From assembly GCA_007449985.2 (NCBI GenBank), contig VIIQ02000320.1, forward strand, positions 30,135 through 94,134: a stretch of DNA of 64,000 nt, written 5' to 3'. This DNA is from Desmodesmus armatus (taxonomy: Eukaryota > Chlorophyta > Chlorophyceae > Sphaeropleales > Scenedesmaceae). Position numbers and translations under genes: made by a program. The notes beneath the pieces were generated by a model. The model did no database searches. It was not told where the DNA came from and was given only the letters and a program-made list of their open reading frames with translations. Of this stretch, positions 34,199 through 47,330 are shown piece after piece; position 1 is the first letter of the stretch, and each line of letters starts with the position of its first letter.

Positions 34199-34394
34199 TA
34201 CGCGTCTGCATCCCGGCCCGCAAACTCATCCCCTGCCGCTGCTGCTGCTGCCGCTGCGCCTGCGCCCCTAGGGAGCGGGGCTCCCGTGCCAGCTGCACCC
34301 GCTCCTAGTACGGGCGCCCGCTAGGGCCCCGCACCTCCTTTTCCAGAACAGCCCCTGACCAGCGCACCCTCACACCCCGGGCCTTCAGAACCTT

Positions 34395-35689
34395 TCTACT
34401 AGGAACCCAAGAACCTTGTGCACCTGCGACTCCAATTTCTGTGCAACGAAGGCGACCGGGCTGCTGAAACACCCCAGTAAAGATGCTTCTCGGCAGTCAC
34501 AATCGTCACAGACCCCAGCACCACACTGTACCGAACATGATGCATGCAGCGCCTTGTGCTGTATCGTTATGACGCTGTTGAGAGCGGCTGCCAGAACCGG
34601 CAGCATATCATGACACTGGCAGCAACCGCACTCTCTCGGCATGACAAAGCCTGGCAGCGGTCGGGTCAAAAGCAGTACACGGCACGTGCCACAGCTGCAC
34701 GAGACAGCAACCACAACTTCACAACAGAGTCTGTTCCGCAGCAGCACAAGATAGTGCGACTGCCCATGGTGGACTCAAGTCCGTGCATGCGCACATGCAT
34801 ACATATATAGCACCCCCCCTCCAGACATCCGGTGGCATGCCCACTTATCCCAACTTGCGCAAGTACCACCGTCACATCCCCGTCAACTTGACGGTCACAC
34901 ACCTTCCTTGACACCTGAAGCATCGACACCCCCGTGTTGGGTCGTGGTGGGCCGCCTGGAGGGTGTGTGCACACGCTGTCCACCAGGTGCTGATAGTCAG
35001 CAGTGCTGGCAGGGACAGTAGCAGTCAAACAATGCTGCATGTAGTGCCACCGGGCTGCTGCAGGCCTTGCTTTGACCACACAACCGCAGTGGACCAGCGT
35101 AGGGTTTAGGGTTGCTGAACCCTCAACCCTCAAACCCAACCCCCAACCAGCCCTGACGACATCAACGTGCATGCAGCAGCCTACAACACAACTTGTCGAA
35201 GCAACACAACTAGCAAATCAGGACTTGTGCAGCACTCAGTACCTTCAGGCAGACCAGAGCCTGATGCCCATCCTGCCTGCCGCTGAACAGTGCTGCATCT
35301 TCCTTACCGGACACAACAACCGCTGGCAGTAACATCAACAGGTCTCCTCAGTGGAGGGCCTCCAAGCTATCAAACTTTACAGGCACGCAGCACACCTACC
35401 AATCAACCAACCAACAATCCCACATAGCCCGACATGCATTGCGTGGCCAAGGTACCAAGTTGGCACCCAATCGGTACACATCAGGATTCCATGGCGCCAT
35501 AAAGTATAAATTGATTAAAGCGGAAAAGTAAGGGAGTAATTACACACCTCAACGTTGAGGACGGGTTGATCAGAGTCCACTGAGACAGTCTCAAAGGGGA
35601 AACCTCACTGAGTATCGGATCCCCAGTGGGGGAGAGACAGGTGGGCCGAGTGGTTGCTCGCAGTGTCACACCGCCCACGTTGGGCGGGT
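34395..35689. other. No gene seen
   Basis: Short frames only. Telomere-like fragments (gtagggtttagggttg..aaccctcaaccctcaaaccc) lie at about 35099-35140. A short inverted repeat (ccgccca..tgggcgg) at 35671-35687 borders the satellite that follows. Confidence 0.55.
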
Positions 35690-36462
35690 GCAGGCCGATA
35701 AGACTTGGGTCAAAGGTGGCGCCACAGCCACACCCATCAGGTGGCGCCACAGCCACACCCATCAGGCCGATAAGACTTGGGTCAAAGGTGGCGCCACAGC
35801 CACACCCATCAGGTGGCGCCACAGCCACACCCATCAGGCCGATAAGACTTGGGTCAAAGGTGGCGCCACAGCCACACCCATCAGGTGGCGCCACAGCCAC
35901 ACCCATCAGGCCGATAGGACTTGGGTCAAAGGTGGCGCCACAGCCACACCCATCAGGTGGCGCCACAGCCACACCCATCAGGCCGATAAGACTTGGGTCA
36001 AAGGTGGCGCCACAGCTACACCCATCAGGTGGCGCCACAGCCACACCCATCAGGCCGATAAGACTTGGGTCAAAGGTGGCGCCACAGCTACACCCATCAG
36101 GTGGCGCCACAGCCACACCCATCAGGCCGATAAGACTTGGGTCAAAGGTGGCGCCACAGCCACACCCATCAGGTGGCGCCACAGCCACACCCATCAGGCC
36201 GATAAGACTTGGGTCAAAGGTGGCGCCACAGCCACACCCATCAGGTGGCGCCACAGCCACAGCCACACCCATCAAAGGTGGCGCCACAGCCACACCCATC
36301 AAAGGTGGCGCCACAGCCACACCCATCGAAGGTGGCGCCACAGCCACACCCATCAAAGGTGGCGCCACAGCCACACCCATCAAAGGTGGCGCCACAGCCA
36401 CACCCATCAAAGGTGGCGCCACAGCCACACCCATCAAAGGTGGCGCCACAGCCACACCCATC
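35690..36462. repeat. Two-tier satellite: eight 72-bp units, then seven 27-bp units
   Basis: Units at 35691-36266 have a 72-bp period: two ggtggcgccacagccacacccatca blocks plus a spacer with ccgataagacttgggtcaaa. From 36274 to 36462 only the simpler 27-bp unit (aaaggtggcgcc..cccatc) repeats seven times. Every block has the 10-bp palindrome GTGGCGCCAC. Since 72 and 27 are multiples of 3, long frames stay open on both strands (402 and 334 codons); I treat these as repeat artefacts. Copies differ by only a few substitutions (cacagctac, gataggac), so amplification looks recent. Confidence 0.95.
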
Positions 36463-39400
36463 ACAGATGCGACTGACTTCAACAACTGCGCAGCATGCTG
36501 TGTACATTTATCTTGGCATCGTCAGCCTTGTAAGGCAAACATTGTGGCGTGTAGCGTACTGCATCCACCACCACAGACACAGAGCACGGGCCACACAGCA
36601 GCGGCACAATGTGGATTGGACTCCACTGGCCGGCGGCGAGCTGGATCAGGATGTATCCACACAACACCAACCTCGCCCCTGCTTGCTCATTCACTCAACA
36701 ATCAACCGATCAACCAAGCAGCTCACCCCACCAAGCCTGGTCAGCAGGGTATTGCATGCCAGCAGCACGCCGCTGTACTGACACTAGCCAAAAGCGCTGT
36801 CGAAACCTCTCGGCATAGTTTCAAGATCAAGTAGCAGAGGGGCCCGCCACCATGACTCAGATCGTATCAACAAGCGCATCGCTCAACAGAGAGCACAACG
36901 CCTTGAAGAGTGGGAGAGAAACACTAGCACCGTGCACCCCTGCCCATTTGCACATTGCACTGATTGAACGGCCGCCTACGGGCCTCACATCCACAGCGTA
37001 CCGCTCTTCACATGCAGTTTCTATGGCTCATGCAATCATGGCAGCACTCAACAAAACCTCCATCCAGAACAGCAACACCAGCTCATAAGCGTGAGCTGTT
37101 CAAACATCCCCTTTTGAAGTGTGAGCCATACAGTTGCCATGTGTGCAACCCTTTGACAGGTCACCACAGAGCTGAGCATGGTGCCATTTGCTCTGAGGCC
37201 TGCCCCGCCGCTGCCCACCACATGCCATATCCATCCGGAAATGCCATCTGCATGCACTTCAAGTGCATGCAATTCAAGTGCAAGTGCAAGTTGCACTTGC
37301 AGCAAACATACATCCACCACATGCTCCTTCATTCCTTCCATGTATGTGCACGTGTGCTGCTACGGTGGCACCGAGATCCAGCTGCCTGCCAAGCGCCCAG
37401 GCATGTCCAGCATCTGTTGGCGTGGGGTGGTGAACTAAGGCCCAACAAAACTCCACATGGATGCAGCAAGGGAAGCAAGCATGCTGGATATCTTACCAGG
37501 GCGCCTACATGGCGGGAGCCCCAGCAACCGCAGAGGGACAGCGGCAGCATGCGAGGAGTAACACTAGATGTGCACAACCTCAGGCACAGGAACCCTCAGG
37601 AACCATCACCCAAGGGCAGCACGAGAGCAGCAGCAGCAGTGCTCATTCCGTCAAGCAAGCACACAAAGTTGAGGCGCTAACCATCCACAGTACCACAAAG
37701 AACCCGGACGCAGGTGGTGTGCTCATGCCGACATGCAGACGCAACCAAAGTGGATTTTTTTGGATAAGCATCATGTGTGCAAAGTCCCCTGCATGCACTC
37801 CCTGTGTCTCTCAGCATCCCACACCCACATGTGCGGGTTCCCCTGCCAAGCCCACAACCGGGGCCGCAGGTGCGGGAGGTGGCAGGCAGGCAATGGCGGC
37901 CATTCCCTGTACCACCACACGAGGTGTCGACACAGACAGGTAAGTACTCAAAATGTATTCATGTAGGTATGTAAGTAAGAATTGTGTATGTAAGTAACAA
38001 TCGCGTATGCATAAGCACCAACTGCGCCCATGCACTGCACATCATGTACGGGCCGTACCAAAGCACCAGAGGCTAGTCGGTCAAGCAGCCGCGCAACCAG
38101 CGGGCACGGCACAGCACAACACAGAATGACTAGCCACGCACCGGCCCCAACTGCACCCTGTGTCCTGTTCCTCAGGCGCAGCGCCCCGAAGCATGCAGAC
38201 AGTGCAGCAGATTGGCAGCTTGTCGCGCATGCTGCACAGTAAACGCTCGTTCCGTCCCCTTCCCCTGCCCATTCCCACGGGGATGTGACAGCTTCTACCA
38301 CTTTGTACAACTAATTCCCTTTCACCGCAGCTCAGCAGCGCACCGCATGTTCAACAACATGACCGCTCACACCCCCCACACGCCTGGTTTGGCCCGAGCT
38401 CCTAATGCTGACAGCCACCACAGACTTATTGCCAACAACCAGCTGGTTGGCTTGAATGCACAGCATCCCCTAGCATCTGTAGCCTTGCCCCATCGACCAA
38501 CCAACACCAAGCCACCCCTCCCCCCTAGAGAAGCACAAAGAACGCAGACAGATGCTGCTGCTCAAGCTTGACACCCCTCAGTGAGGCGTAGCTACAGTTG
38601 TTGGCGGCACAGCATGTGTGAAGCAAAGCCACAAGTGCGCAAAACACACGGCACCAAAATAACAGCAATACAGGTAGTGTCCAGGCGACACATCAAAGCA
38701 AGGGATGCCACAGTAAGATATCTCGCAGGGGCCAGCAAATGTGCATGTCAAAGTCTGTCTTTTTATCTGACAAGCCCACACATCAGCATAGCAACAGAGA
38801 CAGGGCCCCTGATCGTACAGGACAGGGCCGTTGCAGCCCAACTGGGACCATGACTAATCAAGTCAAGTAGCTTCGTCAGTATCTGCCCCGGCTCAGTCAA
38901 ACCTGGGGCCCCCGCCTGCTGAAGGCGCCGCTTCTTGAACGCAACTTCAGGTAGCACAAATACGATGAGACAGCACAAGGCTGCGGCTGGCGCTTCTGGC
39001 GCATGCAGCAAACCGATTGCATGTCGCGAGCGAAGACGCAGAAGCCGCAGGCAAAATAGGCGGCACCTACGGATCGGAGACGCCAACAAAAGACGTGGCA
39101 CCAGACCCGACACTACAATCAGGCGAGCAACGCATGCACGGGATGGCAAGCAATCTGATGACGAAAGCACAGAATGGCGGTATGCGGGGCTCATATCCAA
39201 CACGGTGGGCAATCGCAATTCCACCGCACACAGCAACACGACCAGCACCACCATGACAAAGTTTGATGTGCCACAAATAAGTGGCGCCGACCAAAAGAAA
39301 GCGGGCTCAACAGGCGGGCTCAACAGGCGGGCTCAACAGGACGCCCTCTTCGCACACCAACATCACAATGACTGCCGCACTGCACCTGGCGTTTGGTAGG

Positions 39401-42177
39401 CCTGATGTTGTTGCTACCACGTGCCAAGCCACAGTGAGGCGTGCAAAACACCGTAGTGTGCAGGCCTGCTATGGCCCTGCCACAACCGCATGCGCCATCC
39501 TGGCCTTTTCAAGCAGCCAATTCAGTCCACAATTGCCCCTGCCTGTGCACAACCGTGCAACCCATGACATGGCGAGCCCGGCATGTTTCTGTCAGTGTGC
39601 CCGTGCCGCTATGCAGAGCCACGCACCCCACACAACAAAGGGTGCGCATACCAAGCCATGGCAGCCGATTTGAACTCGTGCTGATCCCAGCGCAGGCTCG
39701 CACCTCTGCACTTTCATACGCAGAGACAGCCAACAAATAGCAAGACCTCAAGCCACGCTGCCTACCACATACTTTGGATTTGCCCAAAAGTAGCTGGGGG
39801 ATCAACAGATATCGGCCCCCTCCCTTGGCACGCCAGGCCTGCACCCCCAGGGTGCAGGCAGGACCTCCAGCAAGTGATGTGAGCCCCGTTGGCGGTTGCC
39901 CAAAAAGGAAGACGTAACGGCACTGTAATAGTAACAGTAATGAAGCAGAAGCCCAGGAGATCTCTAGAGCTCACACGGCCACACCCCCCACCCACATTGT
40001 GGCGGGTGCCCATATCAGCAGCTGCAACAAAGTCCAGGCGCAACACCCGCGATGTCCTTGAAGAAACAAAGCAAGCAGCCAGCCACAGCAAGCCATGCAA
40101 GTGCTGACCTAGGAGGCAGAAAGACTGGCGCATGCAGCCATAAACCGTTGAGCCGTGCAGCTTCTGTCCATATATACATCGGCCACACACTGCTGCTGCT
40201 GCGTGTGGTTGGCGCCGCAGTGCATACTGCAATTCACAAAGCTACACATGAACACACGACATAGAAAACTCAACACAGACGTAAAGCAACGCATCGCAGG
40301 AACATATGTGCTCCAGACTGGCCGGCACGCACGCACCCCAATGGACCGATGAATGTAGGACCGGCCTGCGGAGGGGTGCATGCTTGTGTATGAGCGTGTG
40401 CAGGGGCCATGGGGCCCCCCACGCCACTACAGCAGCAACCACGAACAAAACCCCAGCAATCAAATGGCATGCTGCCCCAACAAACCCCACATGTAAAGCA
40501 CGTGCTGTGGCTGCTGCTGTGCTCAAAGATATGCTGCCCAAACAACTTGCAGCACCCTGTTGCTACCACCGCATATTGCCGCAATGACGCCAAGCAATGG
40601 CCCCACCGCCCAACTCCCAAATACCTTGGCAGATGCTGCTGTCTGCCTGAGTGGCCCCACAACAAGAGGTGACTGAAAGCAAGCAAAGGAAAGCAGGGCA
40701 AAGCAAAGCGTGAAATACGTGAAAGCCTGACGCAACATACCTAGGGCAAAGCAAAGCATGAACTAATAGAGAGCCTGACAAGATACCTTGCTGCTGCACA
40801 AGCTGCCTGCATACACAAACCCCTGCCCTGGAAATAAAGAAACCAGCAGTGCTGCTGCTGCTGCTGTCTCACAACTAGCAAACAGATGCAGCAACACGCA
40901 TGTCTGAAACCTATCGAACTCCCCAAATCGCAATCCTGCAGCAGCCTTTGAGCGTGGTACCCTAGGGCAGATGGTCCTGCTTGCCCATGGCCGGTGCCCA
41001 CCCCCATAGTGCTGGCTTGATGCTACAGCCACTCATCATGCAGCCGCTACAGCCACACGACAGCAGCTACAGCCACTCATCACGCAGCCGCTAGAGGCAC
41101 ACGACAGCAGCTACAGCCACTCAACACGCAGCCGCTGCAGCTACACGACAGCAGCTACAGCCACTCATCACGCAAGCGCTACAGCCACACGACAGCAGCT
41201 ACAGCCACTCTGACGTGACACTACAGCCCATCATCACGCATGTGTGACACACCCTGACAACCCCAGGGCTCAAAACCCCAACAATTCAGCACACAGCCTT
41301 GCAACAGACTTCAACACAAACTTGAGACTTTGGCTTGTCATTTCCGCACACCCTGAGCACCGACCTCTGCCACGAACTCAAGAGTTTGGGGTGTTGTTTT
41401 CCCAACTGTGACTTTGGGATATCACTTTTGCACACACCCTGAATCCCCTTTTTGCACGCCCTGCTGATAGAACCACGCAGACACCAAGACAAGACACAAT
41501 CCTGCGCAACAACCATGCTCAACGACCGTCGTGTGCTTTGAACAGACCGGACTGCAGCCCGGACTGCTGGCAACCCTGTCATGCTGCTCAGCTGCACCGG
41601 TTGCAACCCAGACCCGGTTGGTGTTGTGTTGCGCTGCCTCCACAAGCCTGTTGGTAAGCTTCAATCACAACTCAGCAACCCTCATACGACGCCCCTTCTC
41701 CTGCCTGCCGACTCCCCACAGCAACCAACATGTCAAACCCTTGTTATGGCCGGCACACCCCAAAACACGCAGCAGAGCGTCACAGCACACGACTGCGCGT
41801 TGCACCATAGCAAGACCCCATATAGCAGGACCCCATAAGCTGTGTCATGCATGACACCAGATGGCATGCATGAACAAGCTGTGTCATGCAGACACCAGAG
41901 AAGTCAAGTCTTGGGTTCAACATGCCCCTGTTGCTCTGGCGATGCACACCACCACACAACGTCCTTGCTAAGAAACCAAAGGCCTCCCACTGCACAGTGA
42001 CCCCACCATATGTGTTGTGAAGAGGACGGCACAAGCTCCGGAGGGGCGTTACTGCAGCAGTCTGGTTGCCAGTGTACACCCCACGACAGCCTGCCAGGCA
42101 GTGCCAACCTGGCTGCTGACAGCCTATCACCCTGACCCCTACGTGAAAAGGTTGCCCCCATCCCAAGCTTTGCCAGC
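36463..42177. other. Long stretch without a supported gene
   Basis: Many short frames but no recognisable domain; the 238-codon plus frame at 36964-37680 and the 186-codon minus frame at 39323-38763 have no motif I know. Small structures: an inverted repeat at 37250-37270 (gcatgcactt arms), a 13-bp triple repeat (gcgggctcaacag) at 39301-39340, a two-copy repeat of about 48 bp at 40693-40790, and a 44-bp tandem array at 41030-41225. Confidence 0.5.
41030..41225. repeat. 44-bp minisatellite
   Basis: About four and a half copies of a 44-bp unit built from ctacagccactcatcacgca and gccgctacagccacacgaca, with scattered substitutions. No coding potential is visible. Confidence 0.85.
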
Positions 42178-42181
42178 CTCA

Positions 42182-42883
42182 TGTAGCGCGAGGATTGTTA
42201 CCGAGTTGTTTTGGACGACGCACACCACTTTTGGGCGGCACATCCTTTCCAAGTGCATGACACTGTCAGCACATTGACCTGAATCTGGCCCTTCACAGTG
42301 TGTTGTACACACATGCGGGCTCAAACCTGACACACCTGCTGCAATTGCCGCGGCTTGCTGCCACAACTGCTACCACAGGACTTCTCCAACTGCTCCAACT
42401 GCTTCAACTGCTCCAACCACTGCCACCCTCACAACCTTACTGTGGGGCTCAGGCTGATCCGACTCTGCTAGGAATGACACAGCATTGCATGCATTTCGAA
42501 ATGTAGAATTCTACACCAAGCTGTGTCAGGCCTAGGCCTTTCCCCCCCAACCAAACAAGCCTGAGACCCACCAAAAGAGAAACCACACCAACCTCAAAGC
42601 TGCACCAGCCAAGCCACACTGGCAACTGCACAAGACAGCTGGCCAAATGACCACACACAAAACACACCAATCTGCAACAGCACAACAGGCGCAGGCAGGG
42701 ACAGAGGGACAGGGCTGCAAACTGTGGCGGTAACACACGCAAAACAAGAGAAAGACAACAACCACCCGATCAAGGTGCACTGCACAGGCTGGCAGGTATA
42801 GACACCCAGGGCCAGGTGACAGTAGGGTACAGCTAGAACCCTGCTGACACCATACCTACACTGTGCAGTGACCCTGCACTACA
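42182..42883 (-). repeat. 3' LTR of the gypsy element (702 bp)
   Basis: Starts TGTAGCGCGAGG and ends CCTGCACTACA on the plus strand. Nearly identical to the 670-bp LTR at 45210-45879 apart from small indels in cttcaactgctccaactg-type repeats. Its first 22 bp recur immediately on its inner side (42887-42908), separated from the LTR end by 3 bp. Confidence 0.8.
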
Positions 42884-42950
42884 TTATGTAGCGCGAGGAT
42901 TGTTACCGCCACAGCAGCAAAAAAAAACACCGGCCATGTCCACAAGCCTA

Positions 42951-45900
42951 CGACTGCGCCATAGCAGCCCGCACAGAAGCACGATCCAGATACCGAGCCA
43001 AGTTGCCGATGTTGCGGGTGAAATGCACAGCCTGCTTGAAGTCAGTGCTGCCCGTGGTAAGCACCACCACACCGTTGCCGCGAACCTCAACAACCCTGAA
43101 GGGACCCTTGACAGCTTCACCCAAAGTAGAAACAGGCCCAGACACAACCTCCAAAGCTAAATCACCAGGTTTCAACTGGGCCAGCTCACGACTACTGCCA
43201 CCACGCAACGGCCAAGCAGCTGCGTTTTTGGCGAAATGCTGCCGAATCGCCTGAAACACCGTAGCATCGAAACCCTCGAACAACCGCCGCATATGATAAA
43301 CATGTGAATGGGGATCAGGGCACTCAAACTCGTCAGGCACAACCGACACGTCAGCCACAGTAGCGGCAGCGATAAACTCGCGCGCCAAGGGCATGACTGG
43401 AACAGGCTGACGACCAAAAACCATCTCATGCGGTGACATGCCCAAAACAGTATGCAACGAGCCCAGTACTGCTGCAGCATGACAGGCATACTCTGCAACC
43501 AGTGCAGGGGGTGCTCGTTGACATGCTTCACAAGCATGGCCTTGAAGGACTGAACCAGCCGTTCAACAACACCATTAGCTGCGGGGTGGCAGGCTGTGGT
43601 GTGCACATGCTTGATACCAAGCCGCGCCAGCAAGTGCTTAAACTCATCGGAAAACTCCGACCCATTGTCGGTGGTGACATGAGAGGGCACAAAATAACGA
43701 CAAATCCACGAATAATAGAAAGCTTTCGCCACAGACGGGGCCTGCTTGTCATACACGACAGCAAACTCGGCGGCCTTGGTGAAGTAGTCGATCATTAGGA
43801 CAACATACGCCTTGATCGGCTTCTCAGGCATAAACAGCCTGCCATGCAGGTCAGCCACAGGCGTGTCAAACGGACCACACAAGTCCACATGAACATGCTC
43901 AAAGGGGCCCCTGATAATGGGCTCAGTGAGGGGCGGCGGCGCAGCAATGACCAGCTTGCGCCGCTGGCACGCATCACACTGTGCAACAAACAACGAAACA
44001 TCACGATCCAAACCACGCCAGTGGAAGTGCTGCTTCATGCTAGCGCTCAACTGACGGGCACCAGCATGGCCAAGGGCATCATGCATACAGCGAATGATGT
44101 CCCAGCGGTAAGACAAAGGTGGGCAAGTGAGCCACTGCGGGACACCAGACCTGCCATGCCGCATGACCATCAACCAACCATCCAAACGAAGGTGAGGGCG
44201 CAAAGAAGCCGCCCTGTGGCGCACAATACGCGCTGTGCGGGAAGGCAAACCCTCCAAGAAAACCTCATCATAACCACTGCGCACAAAGGAAAGCAAAACC
44301 TCATTGCAGTAGGGGTCACAGCTTGTGTACTGCAAGATGGGCGCAGCATCAAACAACTCCTCCAGATTGCCAAACAGCGGGTCACAACCGGGGCAGTACC
44401 ACTCACCGGTGGGGACTGTGGACTGGGGAGGCATAACACAACCTAGGTGCAGGCAGCGATTGCAACCTGAACAAATGGCCATGTTATCAAAACCCCCTGG
44501 GTCTTGGCATACATCACAAACCACAGAATCAAAGTCTGCCTGATTAGCGGCCTCGGCAGGCCAAGCAGAACTGCAGGGCACCACACCACCAGCCACACCA
44601 CACACCACAGACTCACGCGTGCCATCCTCCCGCTCAAGGGTGGCTTCAGAGGCACGAGACAATAAATCAGCCACCACATTAGTAGAACCCTGGATATACT
44701 CAACATCAAAATCAAACTCCTGCAACTGCATAGCCCACCGCTCCAGCTTGGAGTGGTGAATCCAGCAGTATTGAGCCACTCAAGGGCCTTGTGGTCAGTG
44801 CGCAACTGCCAGTGGCGGCCATGCAGATAATAATGAAACTTATCCACACCCCACTTGATAGCAAGACACTCCCCTTCAGTGGCGGCATAGTTCCGCTCAG
44901 CTGGGGTAAGCGCACGAGAAGCAAAAGCAATGGGGTGCTCTTCACCCGTACCCGGATGCTCCTGTGACAATACCGCACCAATAGCCACACGGCTCCAATC
45001 AGTGGTGAGGATGAATGGCTGCTCCCAGTTGGGCAAGGCCAGCACGGGGGCCGAGCACAAAGCTTCCTTCAGAGCCTCAAAAGACACAATAGCCTCATCC
45101 GTCCACACATACGCAACATTGCGGCACAACATAAGCTGCAAAGGAGCCGCCAAGAGAGCATAGCGGGGGATGTACTTCCGGTACTGCTCCATCATGCCCA
45201 AAAACCGACTGTAGCGCGAGGATTGTTACCGAGTTGTTTTGGACGACGCACACCACTTTTGGGCGGCACATCCTTTCCAAGTGCATGACACTGTCAGCAC
45301 ATTGACCTGAACCTGGCCCTTCACAGTGTGTTGTACACACATGCGGGCTCAAACCTGACACACCTGCTGCAATTGCCACGGCTTGCTGCCACAGGACTTC
45401 TGCTTCAACTGCTCCAACTGCTCCAACCACTGCAACCCTCACAACCTTACTGTGGGGCTCAGGCTGATCCGACTCTGCTAGGAATGACACAGCATTGCAT
45501 GCATTTCTACACCAAGCTGTGTCAGGCCTAGGCCTTTCCCCCCCAACCAAACAAGCCTGAGACCCACCAAAAGAGAAACCACACCAACCGCAAAGCTGCA
45601 CCAGCCAAGCCACACTGGCAACTGCACAAGACAGCCGGCCAAATGACCACACACAAAACACACCAATCTGCAACGGCACAACGGGCGCAGGCAGGGACAG
45701 AGGGACAGGGCTGCAAACTGTGGCGGTAACACACGCAAAACAAGAGAAAGACAACAACCACCCGATCAAGGTGCACTGCACAGGCTGGCAGGTATAGGCA
45801 CCCAGGGCCAGGAGACAGCAGGGTACAGCTAGAACCCTGCTGACACCAACCCTACACTGTGCAGTGACCCTGCACTACATTATGTAGTGCGAGGATTCAC

Positions 45901-47330
45901 TGGCTCACCCAAAAAAAGACCGCTGGGTCTGCTGCACGAGTGCATGCAACACGGCAAGATACATAAGAGTCGAGTCTGCCACACAGTATGGCACAAGGAC
46001 ACAACCAAACTGACACGGAATGGGGGCTGCGCACCCTGGGACGCCTACCCCTACTGGTGAGGGACTGCCACTGCTGGACAGCTGACACCTCACCAGCCAC
46101 ACAGATAGCCAACTGCCGCCAAGAACAATGGTGGCACACGGGCAAGATCGTAGCGGTAACCATCATGACGCATGCTGCTGGCACTGTCTCCACGCTGTCT
46201 GCTGGTACAGCCCACAGGGTGCCAGATAGTCAACGATGCAGGCAAGACAGCAGCAGACTATGCTGTGTCACTGCCCAGCTCAAGGTAGGAAGCACCAACA
46301 CACGATACGAGTCCAGGACACTAAGCTGCAACCGTCAGAACGAAACTGCTGCTGGGGATACCACTCTGCGGTGCCTCGTCAAATCCCACCCAGGGCAAGG
46401 CCTGAAGAACACATGAAACAAGCCCAGGGCACACTTGCATTGTTGCGTGTGCCACCGGCTCCTGAGGGGCCCCTACGGTCAAAGGCAGGGCGGAACTAAC
46501 CTCACACACGCCTGCAGCCCGGGAGAAGAGGCTGTCGCTTTCACAAACAAACCCCATCCAGCTCATACACTGAAGCAAAACCACTGCCTGGGCAATGAGG
46601 CCCACAGGCGGCCCATTGTCCACTGGTGCTCCCAGGGGCTGGCACTGCTGCTCCCAGAGGACACTGCTGCTGGTGCTGCTGACACTGCTGGTGAGGCTGA
46701 GTTCCCGTAGTTCCCCCCAATAATACGCACGTGTTCGATTAGAAGGAACTCAGAGACCAAACAGATGTACAGCGACAAAGACAGCCACGTAACTTCGACG
46801 ATGGCAACAGAACCGAAACACGAAACAGAACCGAGAACGTGGACCAGACAGTGTTGTTGACTACAATCACCCGATCCAGGTGCACTGCACAGGCTGGCAG
46901 GTATAGGCACCCAGGGCCAGGTGACAGTAGGGTACAGCCAGAACTCGGCTGACACCATACCTACACTGTGCAGTGACCCTGCACTACACGACGTATAGCT
47001 TTGGCATTAGTAGGGGGCTGCAGCTCAAGAATGGCAGCCACCTTGTCCATCACAGGACTGATGCCCTCAGCGGACACCAAATGCCCCAAACAAACCACTT
47101 CCTCAACACAAAAGCTGCGCTTCAGGGGGTTCATGGTGAGCTTGAACTCCCTGGTGCGCTCAAAAACACGCTCAAGAGCCGCTATCTGACTGTCAAAGTC
47201 AGGCGTAAAGGTAAAAGTATCGTCGATATACGTTTTAGCATGCTCCACTCCCGCCAGCATGGTGTCCATGAGACGCTGAAACGTGGAGGGAGCCGACTGC
47301 ATGCTCATAACCATACGCACAAACTCAAAG
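42951..47330 (-). pseudogene. Gypsy pol: RT fragment, RNase H, PHD finger, integrase
   Basis: RT fragment 47330-46993 has FEFVRM..SAPSTFQ and the YIDD catalytic box. After the nested insertion, 45205 to about 44770 carries the connection and RNase H region (YRKYIPRYALLAAPLQ, TDHKALEWL). 44779-43460 carries a C4HC3 PHD finger (CDVC..CSGC..CLHLGC..CPGC), the integrase HHCC zinc region (HDALGHAG..CDACQRRK) and DDE core (HVDLCGPF, TTDNGSEF, NGVVERLV). 43457-42951 is the C-terminal part. Single-base frameshifts near 44770 and 43460, the 5' deletion and the insertion make it non-functional. Confidence 0.9.
45210..46988. mobile_element. Nested LTR-type insertion, apparently non-autonomous
   Basis: Inserted into the gypsy pol with a 4-bp target duplication, CGAC at 45206-45209 and 46989-46992. 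Excising the insert and one CGAC rejoins the surrounding reverse transcriptase/RNase H frame exactly. The left end is a full LTR (45210-45879) of the same family as the host element; the right end matches only the last 125 bp or so of that LTR (about 46864-46988). The roughly 1-kb interior has no recognisable retroviral-type gene, so orientation is not certain. Confidence 0.8.

Larger units (their letters stand above)
30100..34394 (-). mobile_element. LINE-A: 5'-truncated, decayed L1-like retrotransposon
   Basis: Same family as the intact LINE-B at 50905-56207. It starts inside ORF1 (the end of ORF1, VRWSGAVLEKEVR, is readable at about 34380-34330), continues through a broken ORF2 and has a 3'-untranslated region that shares the hairpin at 30278-30291 and the motif ggcaatgccattg with LINE-B. 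The 3' boundary is unclear, and I found no A-tail or target-site duplication. Confidence 0.85.

Noticed and set aside
35690..36462. CRISPR-like repeat array
   Set aside because: Units are contiguous tandem repeats without unique spacers, and the context is a eukaryotic nuclear genome.
35626..36834. 402-codon plus-strand and 334-codon minus-strand open frames
   Set aside because: They are kept open only because the 72-bp and 27-bp repeat units are multiples of three; no non-repeat coding sequence supports them.
42182..45879. A complete element with LTRs at 42182-42883 and 45210-45879
   Set aside because: The CGAC duplication shows that 45210-46988 is a separate nested insertion, and the outer element is bracketed by CTCA at 42178 and 47398.
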